A stretch of DNA of 64,000 bases from Opitutaceae bacterium UBA2377 (GTDB lineage Bacteria; Verrucomicrobiota; Verrucomicrobiia; Opitutales; Opitutaceae): positions 156,732 to 220,731 of the forward strand of contig DDSZ01000032.1 in the NCBI GenBank assembly GCA_002344205.1, read 5' to 3'. The notes under the pieces were generated by a model. That model saw nothing but the letters and a program-made list of their open reading frames with translations. It made no database searches and had not been told where the DNA came from. A program made the position numbers and the translations under genes. Positions within the stretch are counted from its first letter, which is position 1, and every line of letters begins with the position of its first letter. Of this stretch, positions 49,842 to 58,800 are shown piece after piece.

Positions 49842-50591
49842 TCACAGGCCGGCCAAGACGCTCCGCGCGCGGGCCTGCGCCTGCACGTCGAACTTTTCCT
49901 GCGCCGGCATGGCAAGCCCCGCCTCGAGGTGGCCGCGCGCGGCGGTGAGGTTGCCGGCGGCCTTGTGCGCAAAGCCCAGCTCGAGCCGGTGGGCCAGCGC
50001 ATCAGGTTCGAGCGCCACGGCCCGCTCCAGGTGCCGGATGGCTTCCGCATGGGAAGCATCAGGCAAGCCGCCGTAGAACAGGCGCACAAAAAATCGCGCG
50101 GTGCGGCCGAGCCCGGCAACCTCGTAGTGCCAACGGCCGAGGACGTGGTGCGCCCAGGCATAGTCGGGATCGAGGGCGAGCGCCCGCTCCGCCTCCTCCT
50201 TGATGAGGCGGGAGTATTGCACCTTGGTGCGGGTGTCGCTGTAAACCGCGAGCCGCCCGTGGCAGATGGCGAGGGAAAGGACGTTGACGGGATTGTCCGG
50301 CTCGAGCGCGACGGCGCGCAACGCGTAGTCGAGGGCGGTCTGGGCGTAGCGTTTCTTTTCCTCCGGGCCGCTTTGCTCCTCGACGAGGTCGGAATATTGG
50401 CGGGCGATCTTCTGGAGGATGAAAGCATTTTCCGGTTCCGCGCGCAGGGCGGAGTAGTAGAGCTCCAGCGCCGCGCGCGCGTCCTGCCGGGCCTCGGCCG
50501 CGGCGGCGCGGGCCAGCAGGTCATCGGCGGCACCGGCCGCGAAGGTGCAGATGCTGCAGGCGAGCAGGAGGGCGGGGAAAAAGCGGGGCAT
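49842..50591 (-). CDS. Exported TPR protein
   Basis: A 249-residue protein with a signal peptide (MPRFFPALLLACSICTFAAG) and several TPR helices: ALELYYSALRAEPENAFILQKIARQYS, ALDYALRAVALEPDNPVNVL, ALALDPDYAWAHHVLGRWHYEVA and HLERAVALEPDALAHRLELGFAHKAAGNL. The layout resembles regulator-of-microtubule-dynamics-type TPR proteins found in bacteria. No catalytic motif is seen; a periplasmic scaffold role is inference. It converges on the E1-E2 gene with nine bases between stops. Confidence 0.8.
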   Translation of the reverse strand: MPRFFPALLLACSICTFAAGAADDLLARAAAAEARQDARAALELYYSALRAEPENAFILQKIARQYSDLVEEQSGPEEKKRYAQTALDYALRAVALEPDNPVNVLSLAICHGRLAVYSDTRTKVQYSRLIKEEAERALALDPDYAWAHHVLGRWHYEVAGLGRTARFFVRLFYGGLPDASHAEAIRHLERAVALEPDALAHRLELGFAHKAAGNLTAARGHLEAGLAMPAQEKFDVQAQARARSVLAGL

Positions 50592-50640
50592 TGCTGATTA
50601 TACGGTTGGCGCGGGCCCGCGGGTGCAACAGAATGACGGC

Positions 50641-51072
50641 ATGAAGCCCGAGCTGACCCCGGCCATCCAGGGTGTGGTCGAGACCGCACTTTATACCGAC
50701 GATCTGCCGCGGGCCGCCACCTTTTACCGCGAGGTGCTCGGGCTGACGCCGATGAGCGGGGAGCCCGCGCGTTTCCAGGCCTTCGATGCCGGGGCGGGCC
50801 GGGTGCTGCTGCTGTTCCGGCGGGGCTCGACCCTGCAGCCCACCCCGGTTTCGGGCGGAGTGATTCCGCCGCATGACGGTCACGGGCCGCTGCACGTGGC
50901 GCTGGGCATCGCCGCGGCCGACTACGACGTGTGGCGCGAGCGGCTCAGGGCGCGTCACATCGCGCTGGAGAGCGAGACCCGCTGGGACCGCGGCGGCCGC
51001 AGCCTGTATTTCCGCGATCCCGACGGCCACCTCGTCGAGCTCGTCACGCCCGGGATTTGGCCGAACTACTGA
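50641..51072 (+). CDS. VOC family protein
   Basis: A 143-residue VOC module from ATG 50641: VVETALYTDDLPRAATFYREVLGLTPMSG, then VLLLFRRGSTLQP, GHGPLHVALGIAAADYDVWRERL with the His, and GGRSLYFRDPDGHLVELVTPGIW with the C-terminal E ligand. The usual H/E metal positions are only partly clear: the first ligand position is Glu or Thr in ETALY. It is similar to glyoxalase/bleomycin-resistance proteins of unknown function. It is divergent from the TPR gene. Confidence 0.87.
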   Translation: MKPELTPAIQGVVETALYTDDLPRAATFYREVLGLTPMSGEPARFQAFDAGAGRVLLLFRRGSTLQPTPVSGGVIPPHDGHGPLHVALGIAAADYDVWRERLRARHIALESETRWDRGGRSLYFRDPDGHLVELVTPGIWPNY

Positions 51073-51073
51073 G

Positions 51074-51162
51074 GTTGAGCGGATTCGTTTAAGCTGCAGC
51101 CGGAAATGCGGAGCTGGCCGCGGTCCGCTCGGAGAGCGGACCCTACCGGCGCTGCCGCGCCA
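51074..51162. repeat. Second copy of the compound palindromic repeat
   Basis: After the VOC stop, GTTGAGCGGATTCGTTTAAG is followed by the hairpin GGTCCGCTC-GGA-GAGCGGACC and GGCGCTGCCGCGCC. It matches 12614-12684. The rest of the gap to 51266 holds no gene and shows no further strong structure. Confidence 0.75.
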
Positions 51163-51266
51163 CCGCACGGCGGCTGCACCGTTTTTGCCACAACGGTTTC
51201 AATTTCAGTGCCGCGCTCCGGTGCCGCAGGGCGACGGGCCCGGATTTATTCGGGCCGCACCGAGGT

Positions 51267-52277
51267 TCAGGGCTTGCGGAAGAGGTAGTGGCTCACGAGC
51301 CATTCCTCGCCTTTGCGGTAGCCCCAGAGTTCGGCGCAGGCCATGTAGAAGACCCGCCAGTAGGCCCACCATTTTACGGCCTGGTCGCGGCCATAGGTGT
51401 CGGCAAACAGCGGGAGGATCTCGTCTTTGTGCCGGTCCATGTTCTGCAGCCAGTGCTCGGCGGTCTGCTGGTAGTGGCGGCCGTTGAGCTGCCAGTCCTG
51501 CACGAGCTTGAGGTCGTCCTGAAACTGCGGCAGCAGGTCGTGCGCGGGCATCTGGCCGCCGGTGAAGAAATACCGGCTCATCCAGTCGGTGGCGTCGCGC
51601 GGGACGAAGTGGTAGCTCAGCCGACTGTGCGTGAAGATGTGCGTGAAGAGCAGGCCGCCGGGGCGGAGCCAGCGGGCAATGTTTTGGAAGAGGCGCTGGT
51701 AGTTCTTCAGATGCTCGAACATCTCGACGGACACGACCCGGTCGAAGGCCGCCGGCGTGATGTCGAAGGCGTTGATGTCGCAGGTGATGATGCGCAGGTT
51801 GGTGAGGCCGCGTTTGCGGGCCTCGGTGTCGATGAATTCCTTCTGCGTGCGCGAATTGGAGACGGCGGTGATGCGCGCGCCGGGAAAGCGCGCGGCGTTG
51901 TAGAGGCAGAGGGAGCCCCAGCCGCAGCCGAGCTCGAGGATGTCCTGGCCGTCGGCGAGCTGTGCCCGCTCGGCATAGAGGGCGAGCATGTGCTCCTCGG
52001 CCGCGGCGAGGGTTTCGCGGCCGGTGGGGTAGAGGCAGGCGGAGTATTTGAGCCGCGGGCCGAGGCAGAATTGGTAGAAGGGCGTGGGGACCTCGTAGTG
52101 CTGCTCGTTGGCGGCGGCGGTCTGCTCGGCGAGGTCGCGGGTCTTCAGGTCGGCGACATAGGCGGCGCGGTCGTAGCGGGCGGTTTCCTCCCGGAGCCGC
52201 TGCGCAAGCAGCCGGCGGATGCCGAAGCGGATGAGCCGGTCGGGCAGGAGGTTTTTCTCGAGGAGGGAATCGATCAT
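51267..52277 (-). CDS. CFA-synthase-like SAM-dependent methyltransferase
   Basis: A 336-residue methyltransferase with the cyclopropane-synthase-type fold. The SAM site is ILELGCGWGSLCLYNAARFPGARITAVSNSRTQKEFI; NEQHYEVPTPFYQFCLGPRLKYSACLYP precedes it and AAFDRVVSVEMFEHLKNY, HIFTHSRLSYHF follow. It is closer to coclaurine N-methyltransferase/CFA-like small forms than to canonical Cfa. It is the last gene of the lipid operon, coupled to the DUF1295 gene by ATGA. It is distinct from the 429-residue CFA enzyme in the same operon. It probably alkylates an unsaturated acyl chain or lipid head group. Confidence 0.87.
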   Translation of the reverse strand: MIDSLLEKNLLPDRLIRFGIRRLLAQRLREETARYDRAAYVADLKTRDLAEQTAAANEQHYEVPTPFYQFCLGPRLKYSACLYPTGRETLAAAEEHMLALYAERAQLADGQDILELGCGWGSLCLYNAARFPGARITAVSNSRTQKEFIDTEARKRGLTNLRIITCDINAFDITPAAFDRVVSVEMFEHLKNYQRLFQNIARWLRPGGLLFTHIFTHSRLSYHFVPRDATDWMSRYFFTGGQMPAHDLLPQFQDDLKLVQDWQLNGRHYQQTAEHWLQNMDRHKDEILPLFADTYGRDQAVKWWAYWRVFYMACAELWGYRKGEEWLVSHYLFRKP

Positions 52278-53068
52278 GGCCGGGTTTTCTTGGGCAACCA
52301 CGGCACGAAGGCGCTGGTGGTCTGCTGGTAGCGGCGGTAGGCGTCGCCCCGGCTGCGCAGGTTTTGCTCTTCGTTCATGGGTATGCCTGTTACGCGCAGG
52401 AGCAGCCAGAGGATGCTGGCGGGGCCGATGATCGCCACCCAGCCCCAGGGGGAACCGAGGGCGAAAACGAAGAAGGCCACCCAGACGAGCCACTCGAAGA
52501 AATAGTTCGGATGCCGGCTGTAGCGCCAGAGGCCGCGATCGCAGACGCGGCCGCGGTTGGCGGGGTCGCGCTTGAACGCGGCGAGCTGCCGGTCGGCGAG
52601 GGCTTCACCGGTCAGGGCGAGCAGCCAGAGCAAGGCGCCGGCGATTTCCAGCGGGTGCAGCTCGGGCCGGGGATTGAGGCTGGCGACGAGAAAGGCGGCG
52701 CCGAGCAGCACCACGGAGACCGCCTGCATCTGGAAAAACTTGAACATTTCCCACGCAAAATTCGCCGCCCAGCGCGTGCGGAGCGCCACATAGCGGCCGT
52801 CCTCGACCGGGTGGTGGCCCAGCACGCGGACATAGAGATGCGTGCCCAGGCGCAGGCTCCACACGAGGGCGAGCGCCGCGATGAGCGCCCGGCGCACCGG
52901 CCAGCCCTCCGCGGCCAGCGCGTAGAAAACCGCCAGCGGCCCGAAGGCATAAGACCAGGCGACATCCACGATCCCGTAGTTGTCCATGCGCCGGGCGATG
53001 AAATAGACGCCGGCGAAAAGCAGGCCCAGGCCGGCGGTGGCGCCGAGGATGAGGAGGAGCGCGTTCAT
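52274..53068 (-). CDS. DUF1295 (steroid 5-alpha-reductase-like) membrane protein
   Basis: A 264-residue integral membrane protein from ATG 53068 (MNALLLILGATAGLGLLFAG) with the DUF1295 pattern NYGIVDVAWSYAFGPLA, RALIAALALVWSLRLGTHLYVRVLGHHPVEDGRY, and the C-terminal LWRYSRHPNYFFEWLVWVAFF segment with E/N residues typical of NADPH-binding 5-alpha-reductase and ICMT-type enzymes. In related operons it may reduce lipid double bonds. Both ends overlap neighbours by four bases. Confidence 0.9.
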   Translation of the reverse strand: MNALLLILGATAGLGLLFAGVYFIARRMDNYGIVDVAWSYAFGPLAVFYALAAEGWPVRRALIAALALVWSLRLGTHLYVRVLGHHPVEDGRYVALRTRWAANFAWEMFKFFQMQAVSVVLLGAAFLVASLNPRPELHPLEIAGALLWLLALTGEALADRQLAAFKRDPANRGRVCDRGLWRYSRHPNYFFEWLVWVAFFVFALGSPWGWVAIIGPASILWLLLRVTGIPMNEEQNLRSRGDAYRRYQQTTSAFVPWLPKKTRP

Positions 53069-53571
53069 GGGCGGCGGAGTCGGGCGAGCCGGCGCATCAC
53101 CGGCCGGAGGGTGTAATAGATGGCCGCGATCAACAGCGGGGTGGTGATGATCCATGCGCTGAGGGCGTGGATGCCCGCCCAGCCGAAGCGCTCGAGAAAG
53201 GCCAGAAAGGTTTCGTCGCGAAAGGTGCGGATCATGTCGCCGATGGTGAAACGGTCGTCCGAAGCCTGCCACAGCCACTCGCCGAGGCGCACGTAGGCGA
53301 GAATCATCAGCAGGTGCAGCGGGCCGAGGAGCTGGTTGAGCGTCTGCAGTATGGGCTGGTTCATCCGCAGGCGGATGCCGACGACGAGGTTGAGCAGCGA
53401 GGTGAGGCCGAGAAACGGGAAGAGCGAGCAGGCGGTGCCGACCGCGAGCGTGGCGGCGAGCCGGTCGGGCGTGACGCCCTGCGTGAGCTGGGCGACCAGC
53501 GGATCCACCAGCCGGCGACGCCAGAAGCCCCGCTGCGGCAGGGTCGAGACCATCGTGGAGTCCGCGGTCAC
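53065..53571 (-). CDS. DUF2062 domain membrane protein
   Basis: About 168 residues from GTG 53571, which overlaps the stop of the upstream gene as GTGA; ATG 53553 is the alternative. The DUF2062 pattern is visible: RLAATLAVGTACSLFPFLGLTSLLNLVVGIRLRMNQPILQTLNQLLGPLHLLMILAYVRLGEWLW. It has about three hydrophobic segments. Function is unknown; the gene is coupled to DUF1295 and to the DUF1475-like gene. Confidence 0.83.
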   Translation of the reverse strand: MTADSTMVSTLPQRGFWRRRLVDPLVAQLTQGVTPDRLAATLAVGTACSLFPFLGLTSLLNLVVGIRLRMNQPILQTLNQLLGPLHLLMILAYVRLGEWLWQASDDRFTIGDMIRTFRDETFLAFLERFGWAGIHALSAWIITTPLLIAAIYYTLRPVMRRLARLRRP

Positions 53572-53984
53572 GTGAAGAGGAGGTTTTTCGCGCCCAGGAG
53601 GTAAACCGCCACACCGAGCCCGACGAAGACCGCGGGCAGTGCGAGCCGCCCGGGCCGGCGGGTGGTGAACACTTCGCCCAGCGGGGCATCGGCCCGCACG
53701 CGGAACAGCTCCACCAGCATGTAGGTGGCCATCGCAAAATTGCCCCAGAGGATGACGGTGATGAACCACAGCACGCGCGCGCCGACGGATTGCTCCTTCC
53801 ACGCCACCCAAACATAGAAAGTCAGGAAGGCGAAGTAGGCGTCGAACAACGTCACCTGAAACCAGGGGTTGCCGTAAACTTCCGGCGGGATGTCGAACAG
53901 GGCCTGGGCGAGGCTGGCGCGGACCGTGCCCCAGAGCATCACGGCGAGAACGACGATGAAACAACCGCGGAGAAAAAGGATCAT
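53568..53984 (-). CDS. Membrane protein, DUF1475-like
   Basis: A 138-residue protein with four hydrophobic segments (FIVVLAVMLWGTVRASLA, LFDAYFAFLTFYVWVAW, VLWFITVILWGNFAMATYMLVELF, LPAVFVGLGVAVYLLGAKNLLF). The DIPPEVYGNPWFQVTLFDAYFAFLTFYVWVAWKE layout recalls DUF1475 proteins, but the family assignment is from memory. It is three bases downstream of the CFA gene and overlaps the DUF2062 gene, so it belongs to the operon. Possible role: membrane partner of the lipid-modifying enzymes. Confidence 0.72.
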   Translation of the reverse strand: MILFLRGCFIVVLAVMLWGTVRASLAQALFDIPPEVYGNPWFQVTLFDAYFAFLTFYVWVAWKEQSVGARVLWFITVILWGNFAMATYMLVELFRVRADAPLGEVFTTRRPGRLALPAVFVGLGVAVYLLGAKNLLFT

Positions 53985-53987
53985 GGT

Positions 53988-55277
53988 TTAGAGCGAGAGA
54001 TTGTTGGCCCGGGTGTGCAGGGTGTGGACGACGCCGATGTTGCGCAGGGCGAAGGCGGCCTCGCAGTAGCTGAGGTAGTAATCCCACTTGCGGATAAAGC
54101 GCTCGTCGAAACCCAGCAGGCGCACGCGGTCGAGCTGCGCGCGGAAGTTTTCCCGCCAGAGGCGGAGCGTGCGGGCGTAGTCGGGGCTGAAATCCTCGAC
54201 GTGGTTGAGCACGAAGCCCCCGGCGCGGGAGAGCTGCTCGTTCACGCGGTTGAGCGAGAGCAGCAGGGAGCCCGGGAAGATGTGCTTTTGGATGAAATCC
54301 ACGCCGCGGCGGAACTGCCCGTAGCGATGATCGGGGCAGGTGATGAACTGGAGGGCGATGAGCCCGTCGGGTTTGAGATTGGCCGCGAGGGCGCGGCAGA
54401 AATCCGGCAGGTAGCGGTGGCCGATGGCCTCCATCATCTCGATGGATACGATCTTGTCGAAGGTGCCGTGGAGGTCGCGGTAGTCGCGCAGTTCCACCTG
54501 CACGCGGTCGGCCAGGCCGGCCGCGGCGATGCGGGCGCGGGCAAAATCGTGCTGCGATTGCGAAATCGTGAGGGTGGTGACGCGGCAGCCGTAGGTCCGG
54601 GCGGCGTGCAGCGACCAGCCGCCCCAGCCGGTGCCGATCTCGAGCACGTGGTCGGTGGGCTTGAGCCGGAGCAGGCGACAGAGCGCGTCGTTCTTTTCCC
54701 GCTGGGCCTCCTCCAGGGTGAAGTGCGGCTGCGACCAGCGCGCGGCGGAATACATCATCGAGGGGTCGAGCCAGAGGGCGAAGAAGTCGTTGGAGAGATC
54801 GTAGTGCTCGCTGATGTTGCGCCGGGCGGTGGCGCGGGAATTGGGCCGCAGCAGGTGGCCGAGGCGGTTGGCGAGACGCAGGAAGTTGAGGGCGAAAGTC
54901 CGGGCGCGTTGCGAGCCGGAGAGCGTGGGGGCGGTGTCGAAATTATGGATGAAGAAGGCGATGACGGCGGTGAGGTCGGGGGTGTCCCAGTCACCGTCCA
55001 TGAAGGCCTCGGCGAAGCCGATATCCCCGGCGAGGACGCATTTGCGGAAAAAAGCCGGCCGGCGCACACGGATGACGGCGGCATCGGGGATGCCGGTGGG
55101 CAGGCTGCCGGCGGCGGGACTGGTGGCGCCGCAAGTCGCGGTCGTGCCATCGGGCAGCTCGATGCGCAGGTGGCCGCGGGTCATGTCGGCGAAGCTGGCC
55201 AAAACCTGGCGTTGCCAGAATGAAGCCGGGGCGGCCGGAAGGCCCGCGGCAGCGGTCGAGGCGGATTCCCGGTTCAT
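53988..55277 (-). CDS. Cyclopropane-fatty-acyl-phospholipid synthase family methyltransferase
   Basis: A 429-residue CFA-type enzyme from ATG 55277. The N-terminal lipid-binding domain is present (GDIGFAEAFMDGDWDTPDLTAVIAFF), and the catalytic half holds the SAM motif VLEIGTGWGGWSLHAARTYGCRVTTLTISQSQ, the DYRDLHGTFDKIVSIEMMEAIG bicarbonate/active-site region and YGQFRRGVDFIQKHIFPG. CFA synthases methylenate cis-double bonds of membrane phospholipids; homologues make 10-methyl or furan fatty acids. It is coupled to DUF1365 by ATGA. Confidence 0.92.
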   Translation of the reverse strand: MNRESASTAAAGLPAAPASFWQRQVLASFADMTRGHLRIELPDGTTATCGATSPAAGSLPTGIPDAAVIRVRRPAFFRKCVLAGDIGFAEAFMDGDWDTPDLTAVIAFFIHNFDTAPTLSGSQRARTFALNFLRLANRLGHLLRPNSRATARRNISEHYDLSNDFFALWLDPSMMYSAARWSQPHFTLEEAQREKNDALCRLLRLKPTDHVLEIGTGWGGWSLHAARTYGCRVTTLTISQSQHDFARARIAAAGLADRVQVELRDYRDLHGTFDKIVSIEMMEAIGHRYLPDFCRALAANLKPDGLIALQFITCPDHRYGQFRRGVDFIQKHIFPGSLLLSLNRVNEQLSRAGGFVLNHVEDFSPDYARTLRLWRENFRAQLDRVRLLGFDERFIRKWDYYLSYCEAAFALRNIGVVHTLHTRANNLSL

Positions 55278-56134
55278 GCGACGTCTTGGGGTTGGGCGAT
55301 GGAGGCGTGCGGCCGGTAGAGATCGCGCTGCTCGGCGGCGCGGCCGGCCTTGGTGAACCAAGGAACCCTTTTCAGCCAGAGAAGCAAGGCATGCCAGTGG
55401 ATGAGGGCGATGATCCGCAGCGTGAGCAGCGGATACTTGACGGTGAACCACGCGAGCCGGGCGCCGGTGAGGGCGCGGCGCGGGCCGGTCAGCGTGCTCG
55501 TGAGGGTGCGCCGACCGCCGGTGTGGTCGTCGATCTGGACCGCGAGACGGTTGTCGGGCGGGCGCAGCATGAAGTCGAACTCCACATCCACGTCGGAAAA
55601 CGGCGACACGTAGAAGTGCTTGGGCACGCGCAGCCGGAAGGCGCCGTCGGCCCGCGCGCTGGGCCCGAGAAAATATGGCTTCATTTCGCGGAAGGTGTTC
55701 GTGACCTCGGCCAGCGTGGCGACGCAGGCGCCGTGGCGGTCGTAGCAGAAATAGAACGACACCGGATTGAAGAGGTAGCCGAAGATCCGCGGCAGGGTGA
55801 CGAGCACCACGCGGCCGCCGGTGAGGTCGACGCCCTGTGCGGCCAGATACCCGACCACGCGCGCCTTCAGGCCCCGCGGTTTGTCATCTATTAGATGACA
55901 AATGGGATTGGGGTTGTCGCGAGCAGGGTGGAGCGGTTCGTGGGTCGGCAGGTAGTCGGACTCCCGGAAGGAGTAGAGGTTGGCACGGTTGACGGAGAAC
56001 AAGGGCAGCCGGTGATGGAGCGCTGCCAGTTCGTCGAGATCGATCGCGAACAGAAAGAGACGGTAAACGAAGCGGTGCTCCCGCGGCGCAAACCGGGCGT
56101 GCATCACATCGCATTCGTAAAGGCACGAGGACAT
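55274..56134 (-). CDS. DUF1365 domain protein
   Basis: A 286-residue DUF1365 protein. The conserved blocks are MHARFAPREHRFVYRLFLFAIDLDEL, SVNRANLYSFRESDYLP, FGYLFNPVSFYFCYDRHG, ATLAEVTNTFREMKPYFL and PKHFYVSPFSDVDVEFDF. The function is unknown but it is repeatedly linked in the literature and in genomes to CFA-type lipid operons. It is one base from the FAD oxidoreductase stop and coupled to the CFA gene. No signal peptide is seen. Confidence 0.93.
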   Translation of the reverse strand: MSSCLYECDVMHARFAPREHRFVYRLFLFAIDLDELAALHHRLPLFSVNRANLYSFRESDYLPTHEPLHPARDNPNPICHLIDDKPRGLKARVVGYLAAQGVDLTGGRVVLVTLPRIFGYLFNPVSFYFCYDRHGACVATLAEVTNTFREMKPYFLGPSARADGAFRLRVPKHFYVSPFSDVDVEFDFMLRPPDNRLAVQIDDHTGGRRTLTSTLTGPRRALTGARLAWFTVKYPLLTLRIIALIHWHALLLWLKRVPWFTKAGRAAEQRDLYRPHASIAQPQDVA

Positions 56135-56135
56135 C

Positions 56136-57449
56136 TCAGGCGGTGGCGAGGACGGGTGCTTCCTGGCGCGGCCAGGGGTCGCGGCCCAGCAGCAGTTCGC
56201 CCAGGCGGTGCGCGCTCATGAAGCCGTCCTCGTGGAAGCCGTAGCGGTGGTAGCTGCCCGCGAAGAAGGTCTGCGTGGTGTCCACCGCCGCGGCGTTGAG
56301 GGCCGGCAGCTCCTTCTGCGCACGGATGGCCCCGAGGGTGAAGAGCGGGTGGCGGTAGTGGATCGTGCGGAGCACCTTCGCCGGGTTGATGGCCTCGGGC
56401 CGCTCGATGGAGACGAAATAATTCTCGCGGTCCGACACGCCCTGCAGCGAGTTCATCCAGTAGTGTGTGGCGGTGGACTTGCGGCCGGCCGCGTCGCGGT
56501 TGATCTCGTAGTTCCAGCTCGACCAGGCGAGCCGGGTGCGCGGCATCACACCGGTGTCGGTGTGCAGCGTGGCCACGTTGGGCTGGTAGCGGAACTCGCC
56601 CAGCACCCGGGCCTCCGCGGCGGTCGGCCGGTCGAGGAGCTGCAGCGCCTGGTCGCCGTGGCAGGCGAGGATGACGCGGTCGAATTCGTGCCGCGCGCCT
56701 TCCGCGGTGACCACGGTGACGCCGCCCGCGTGGCGCTCGATGCGCCGGGCCGGCGTGCCGGTGAGGATGCGGTCGCGCCAGGGGGCGGTGAGCCGGCGGA
56801 CGTATTCGCGGGCGCCGCCGTCCACGGTCCACCAGGGGTGCTGCGTGTGCAGGCCGAGGAAGCCGTGGTTGTGGAAGAAGCGCAGGAGCTTCACCGCGGG
56901 AAACTGCAGCATGAGGTCGGGCGGCGTGCTCCAGACCGCGGAGCTCATGGGCGTGAGGTAGAGGTGGAGGAAATCCTCGCCGTAGCCGCGCTGGCGCACG
57001 TAGTCCCCGAGGGTGATTTCCTGGATGGCGGGGTCGTCGAGGAAGCGCACAGCCTCGGCGTTGAAGCGGTTGATGGCGGCCAGCATCCTGTAAAACCGCG
57101 GACTGAAAAGGTTGCGGCGCTGGGCGAAGAGATGGTTGAGCGAGGAGCCGCAGAACTCGATGCCGGAGTCGGCGTGCCGCACGCTGAACGACATCGAGGT
57201 CGGCTTGACCGGAACCTGCAGCTCCGTGAACAGCCGGGTGAGCAGCGGGTAGGTGACCTGGTTGAAGACCATGAAGCCCGTGTCGATCGGCACCTCGCGG
57301 TCGGTGCCGGGTTCCGGCGCCGTCACGGTGTGGGTGTGGCCGCCGATGTGGGCGTTCTGTTCGAACACCGTGATCGCGTGATTACGGTGCAGGAAATGGG
57401 CGCAGCCGAGGCCGGCGATGCCGGTGCCGATGATGGCGGTTTTGGTCAT
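56136..57449 (-). CDS. FAD-dependent amine-oxidase-type oxidoreductase
   Basis: A 437-residue flavoprotein. The FAD-binding beta-alpha-beta unit is IIGTGIAGLGCAHFLHRNHAITVFEQNAHIGGHTHTV (GxGxxG). MVFNQVTYPLLTRLF and the C-terminal NLATLHTD-like and DGFMSAHRLGELLLG parts follow. Proteins of this type are the usual partner of DUF1365 and CFA genes and are thought to desaturate or oxidise acyl chains. It is the first gene of the operon (minus strand). There are 44 bases between its start and the desaturase stop, so that gene may be on the same transcript. Confidence 0.9.
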   Translation of the reverse strand: MTKTAIIGTGIAGLGCAHFLHRNHAITVFEQNAHIGGHTHTVTAPEPGTDREVPIDTGFMVFNQVTYPLLTRLFTELQVPVKPTSMSFSVRHADSGIEFCGSSLNHLFAQRRNLFSPRFYRMLAAINRFNAEAVRFLDDPAIQEITLGDYVRQRGYGEDFLHLYLTPMSSAVWSTPPDLMLQFPAVKLLRFFHNHGFLGLHTQHPWWTVDGGAREYVRRLTAPWRDRILTGTPARRIERHAGGVTVVTAEGARHEFDRVILACHGDQALQLLDRPTAAEARVLGEFRYQPNVATLHTDTGVMPRTRLAWSSWNYEINRDAAGRKSTATHYWMNSLQGVSDRENYFVSIERPEAINPAKVLRTIHYRHPLFTLGAIRAQKELPALNAAAVDTTQTFFAGSYHRYGFHEDGFMSAHRLGELLLGRDPWPRQEAPVLATA

Positions 57450-57493
57450 GGAAAGTTTGTCCCCATGACTACGGTTGAGGCCACCCGCCGGAT

Positions 57494-58678
57494 TCAGATC
57501 ACCGGCGGTTTCGGCGGGGCCTTGGTCTGCAGCTCGTGGGCGAGCTCGGTCACATCTTTGTGCAGGGCCGGACCTTCCTTTTTCTCCGGCAGGCTGGCCT
57601 GGGCGGCGGTGGCGGTGGCCACGGCCAGCGCGGCGGCGGCGGGCACCACCTTTTTGAGGGAGGAATAGGAGATCTCGGGATGGAGCGAGGCGGCCCGCCG
57701 GGCGGCCATGACCGAGGCGTGGTGGTCGGCGTGGGCCCCTTCCTCAAGAATGGAACGGGGCACGGGCTTGAGGCCCCAGATGAGGCCGGTCCAGGACAGC
57801 AGTTTGAGCCCGTAGTAGGTGGGGTCGATTTCCCACCAGTAGAAACCGTTGCGGGTGGAGCTCTGGTAGCGGTGGTGGTTGTTGTGCCAGCCCTCGCCGA
57901 GGGTGATGGCGGCGAGGATGGCGCTGTTGCGCGAGTCGTCGCTGGTCTGGAAGCGCCGCCGGCCCATCAGGTGGGCCATGGAGTTGATGCAGCCGGTGCC
58001 GTGGAAAAGCGCGGTGGTGCTGATGAAGAAGCCCCAGACGAGCAACTGCCAGCCGTTGGTGCCGAGGCCGGGGGCATAACCCGCCAGCAGGCTGCCGAGC
58101 CCGAAGAGCGCGGCGGCGAACAGGACCGGCACGACGAGGTCAAAGCGGTTGAGCCACACCAGCTCGGGGTATTTGGCGAGGTCCTTGATCTTGGAGTAGT
58201 CGGTCGGGAAATTCCGCCGGCTGGTGATCCAGCCGATGTGCGACCACCAGAAGCCGTGCACGTGGGGCGAGTGGGCGTCCTCCGGGTCGTCGCTGTGCTG
58301 GTGGTGGTGCCGGTGGTGGTAGGCCCACCAGAGCGAGCCGCGCTGCACGGTGGTGCCGGCGAAAACGGCGAGCAGGAACTGCCCGAAGCGCGAGGTGCTG
58401 TAGGTCTTGTGCGAGAAATAGCGGTGGTGCACGCCGGTGACGGCGAACATGCGGATGAAATAGAGTGCGACGGCGGCCCACACGGCGAAGGCGCTGGCGC
58501 CGACCCAGATCACGCCGAGGCAGCCGGCGTGCAGGAAGACGAAGGGCATCACCCGCACCCAGTCCACGCGGTCGGGCTCGGCGCGCATCTTTTCGGCCCC
58601 GTCGGGGCAGTAATCGGAGTCAACCCACTGCACGAGGGCGGCGGCGGCGCGGCGGAAAAAAGAGGCTGAAGCTGGCAT
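57494..58678 (-). CDS. Acyl-CoA/acyl-lipid desaturase
   Basis: A 394-residue membrane di-iron desaturase. The three histidine boxes are HHRYFSH, HRHHHQHSD and HNNHH, with the typical transmembrane segments (WVGASAFAVWAAVALYFI, LLVWGFFISTTALFH). It is similar to Delta-9-type desaturases that introduce the cis-double bond in acyl chains. Placed just upstream of the FAD/DUF1365/CFA operon and in the same direction, it could supply the unsaturated substrate for those methyltransferases. The C-terminal tail (about 60 residues, with PAAAALAVATATAAQASLPEKKEG) is unusual. ATG 58678 was chosen. Confidence 0.92.
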   Translation of the reverse strand: MPASASFFRRAAAALVQWVDSDYCPDGAEKMRAEPDRVDWVRVMPFVFLHAGCLGVIWVGASAFAVWAAVALYFIRMFAVTGVHHRYFSHKTYSTSRFGQFLLAVFAGTTVQRGSLWWAYHHRHHHQHSDDPEDAHSPHVHGFWWSHIGWITSRRNFPTDYSKIKDLAKYPELVWLNRFDLVVPVLFAAALFGLGSLLAGYAPGLGTNGWQLLVWGFFISTTALFHGTGCINSMAHLMGRRRFQTSDDSRNSAILAAITLGEGWHNNHHRYQSSTRNGFYWWEIDPTYYGLKLLSWTGLIWGLKPVPRSILEEGAHADHHASVMAARRAASLHPEISYSSLKKVVPAAAALAVATATAAQASLPEKKEGPALHKDVTELAHELQTKAPPKPPVI

Positions 58679-58800
58679 GAGTCGCGGGGAATGAACCGCC
58701 GGAAATCCCGCAGCGCAAGCGGTGTTTGCGGGGGGCGGGCAATTTTTTGCAACCGGGCGGGCGCTTGCCATGGCCCGGCGGGCCGGCTTGGCTGCGCGGC

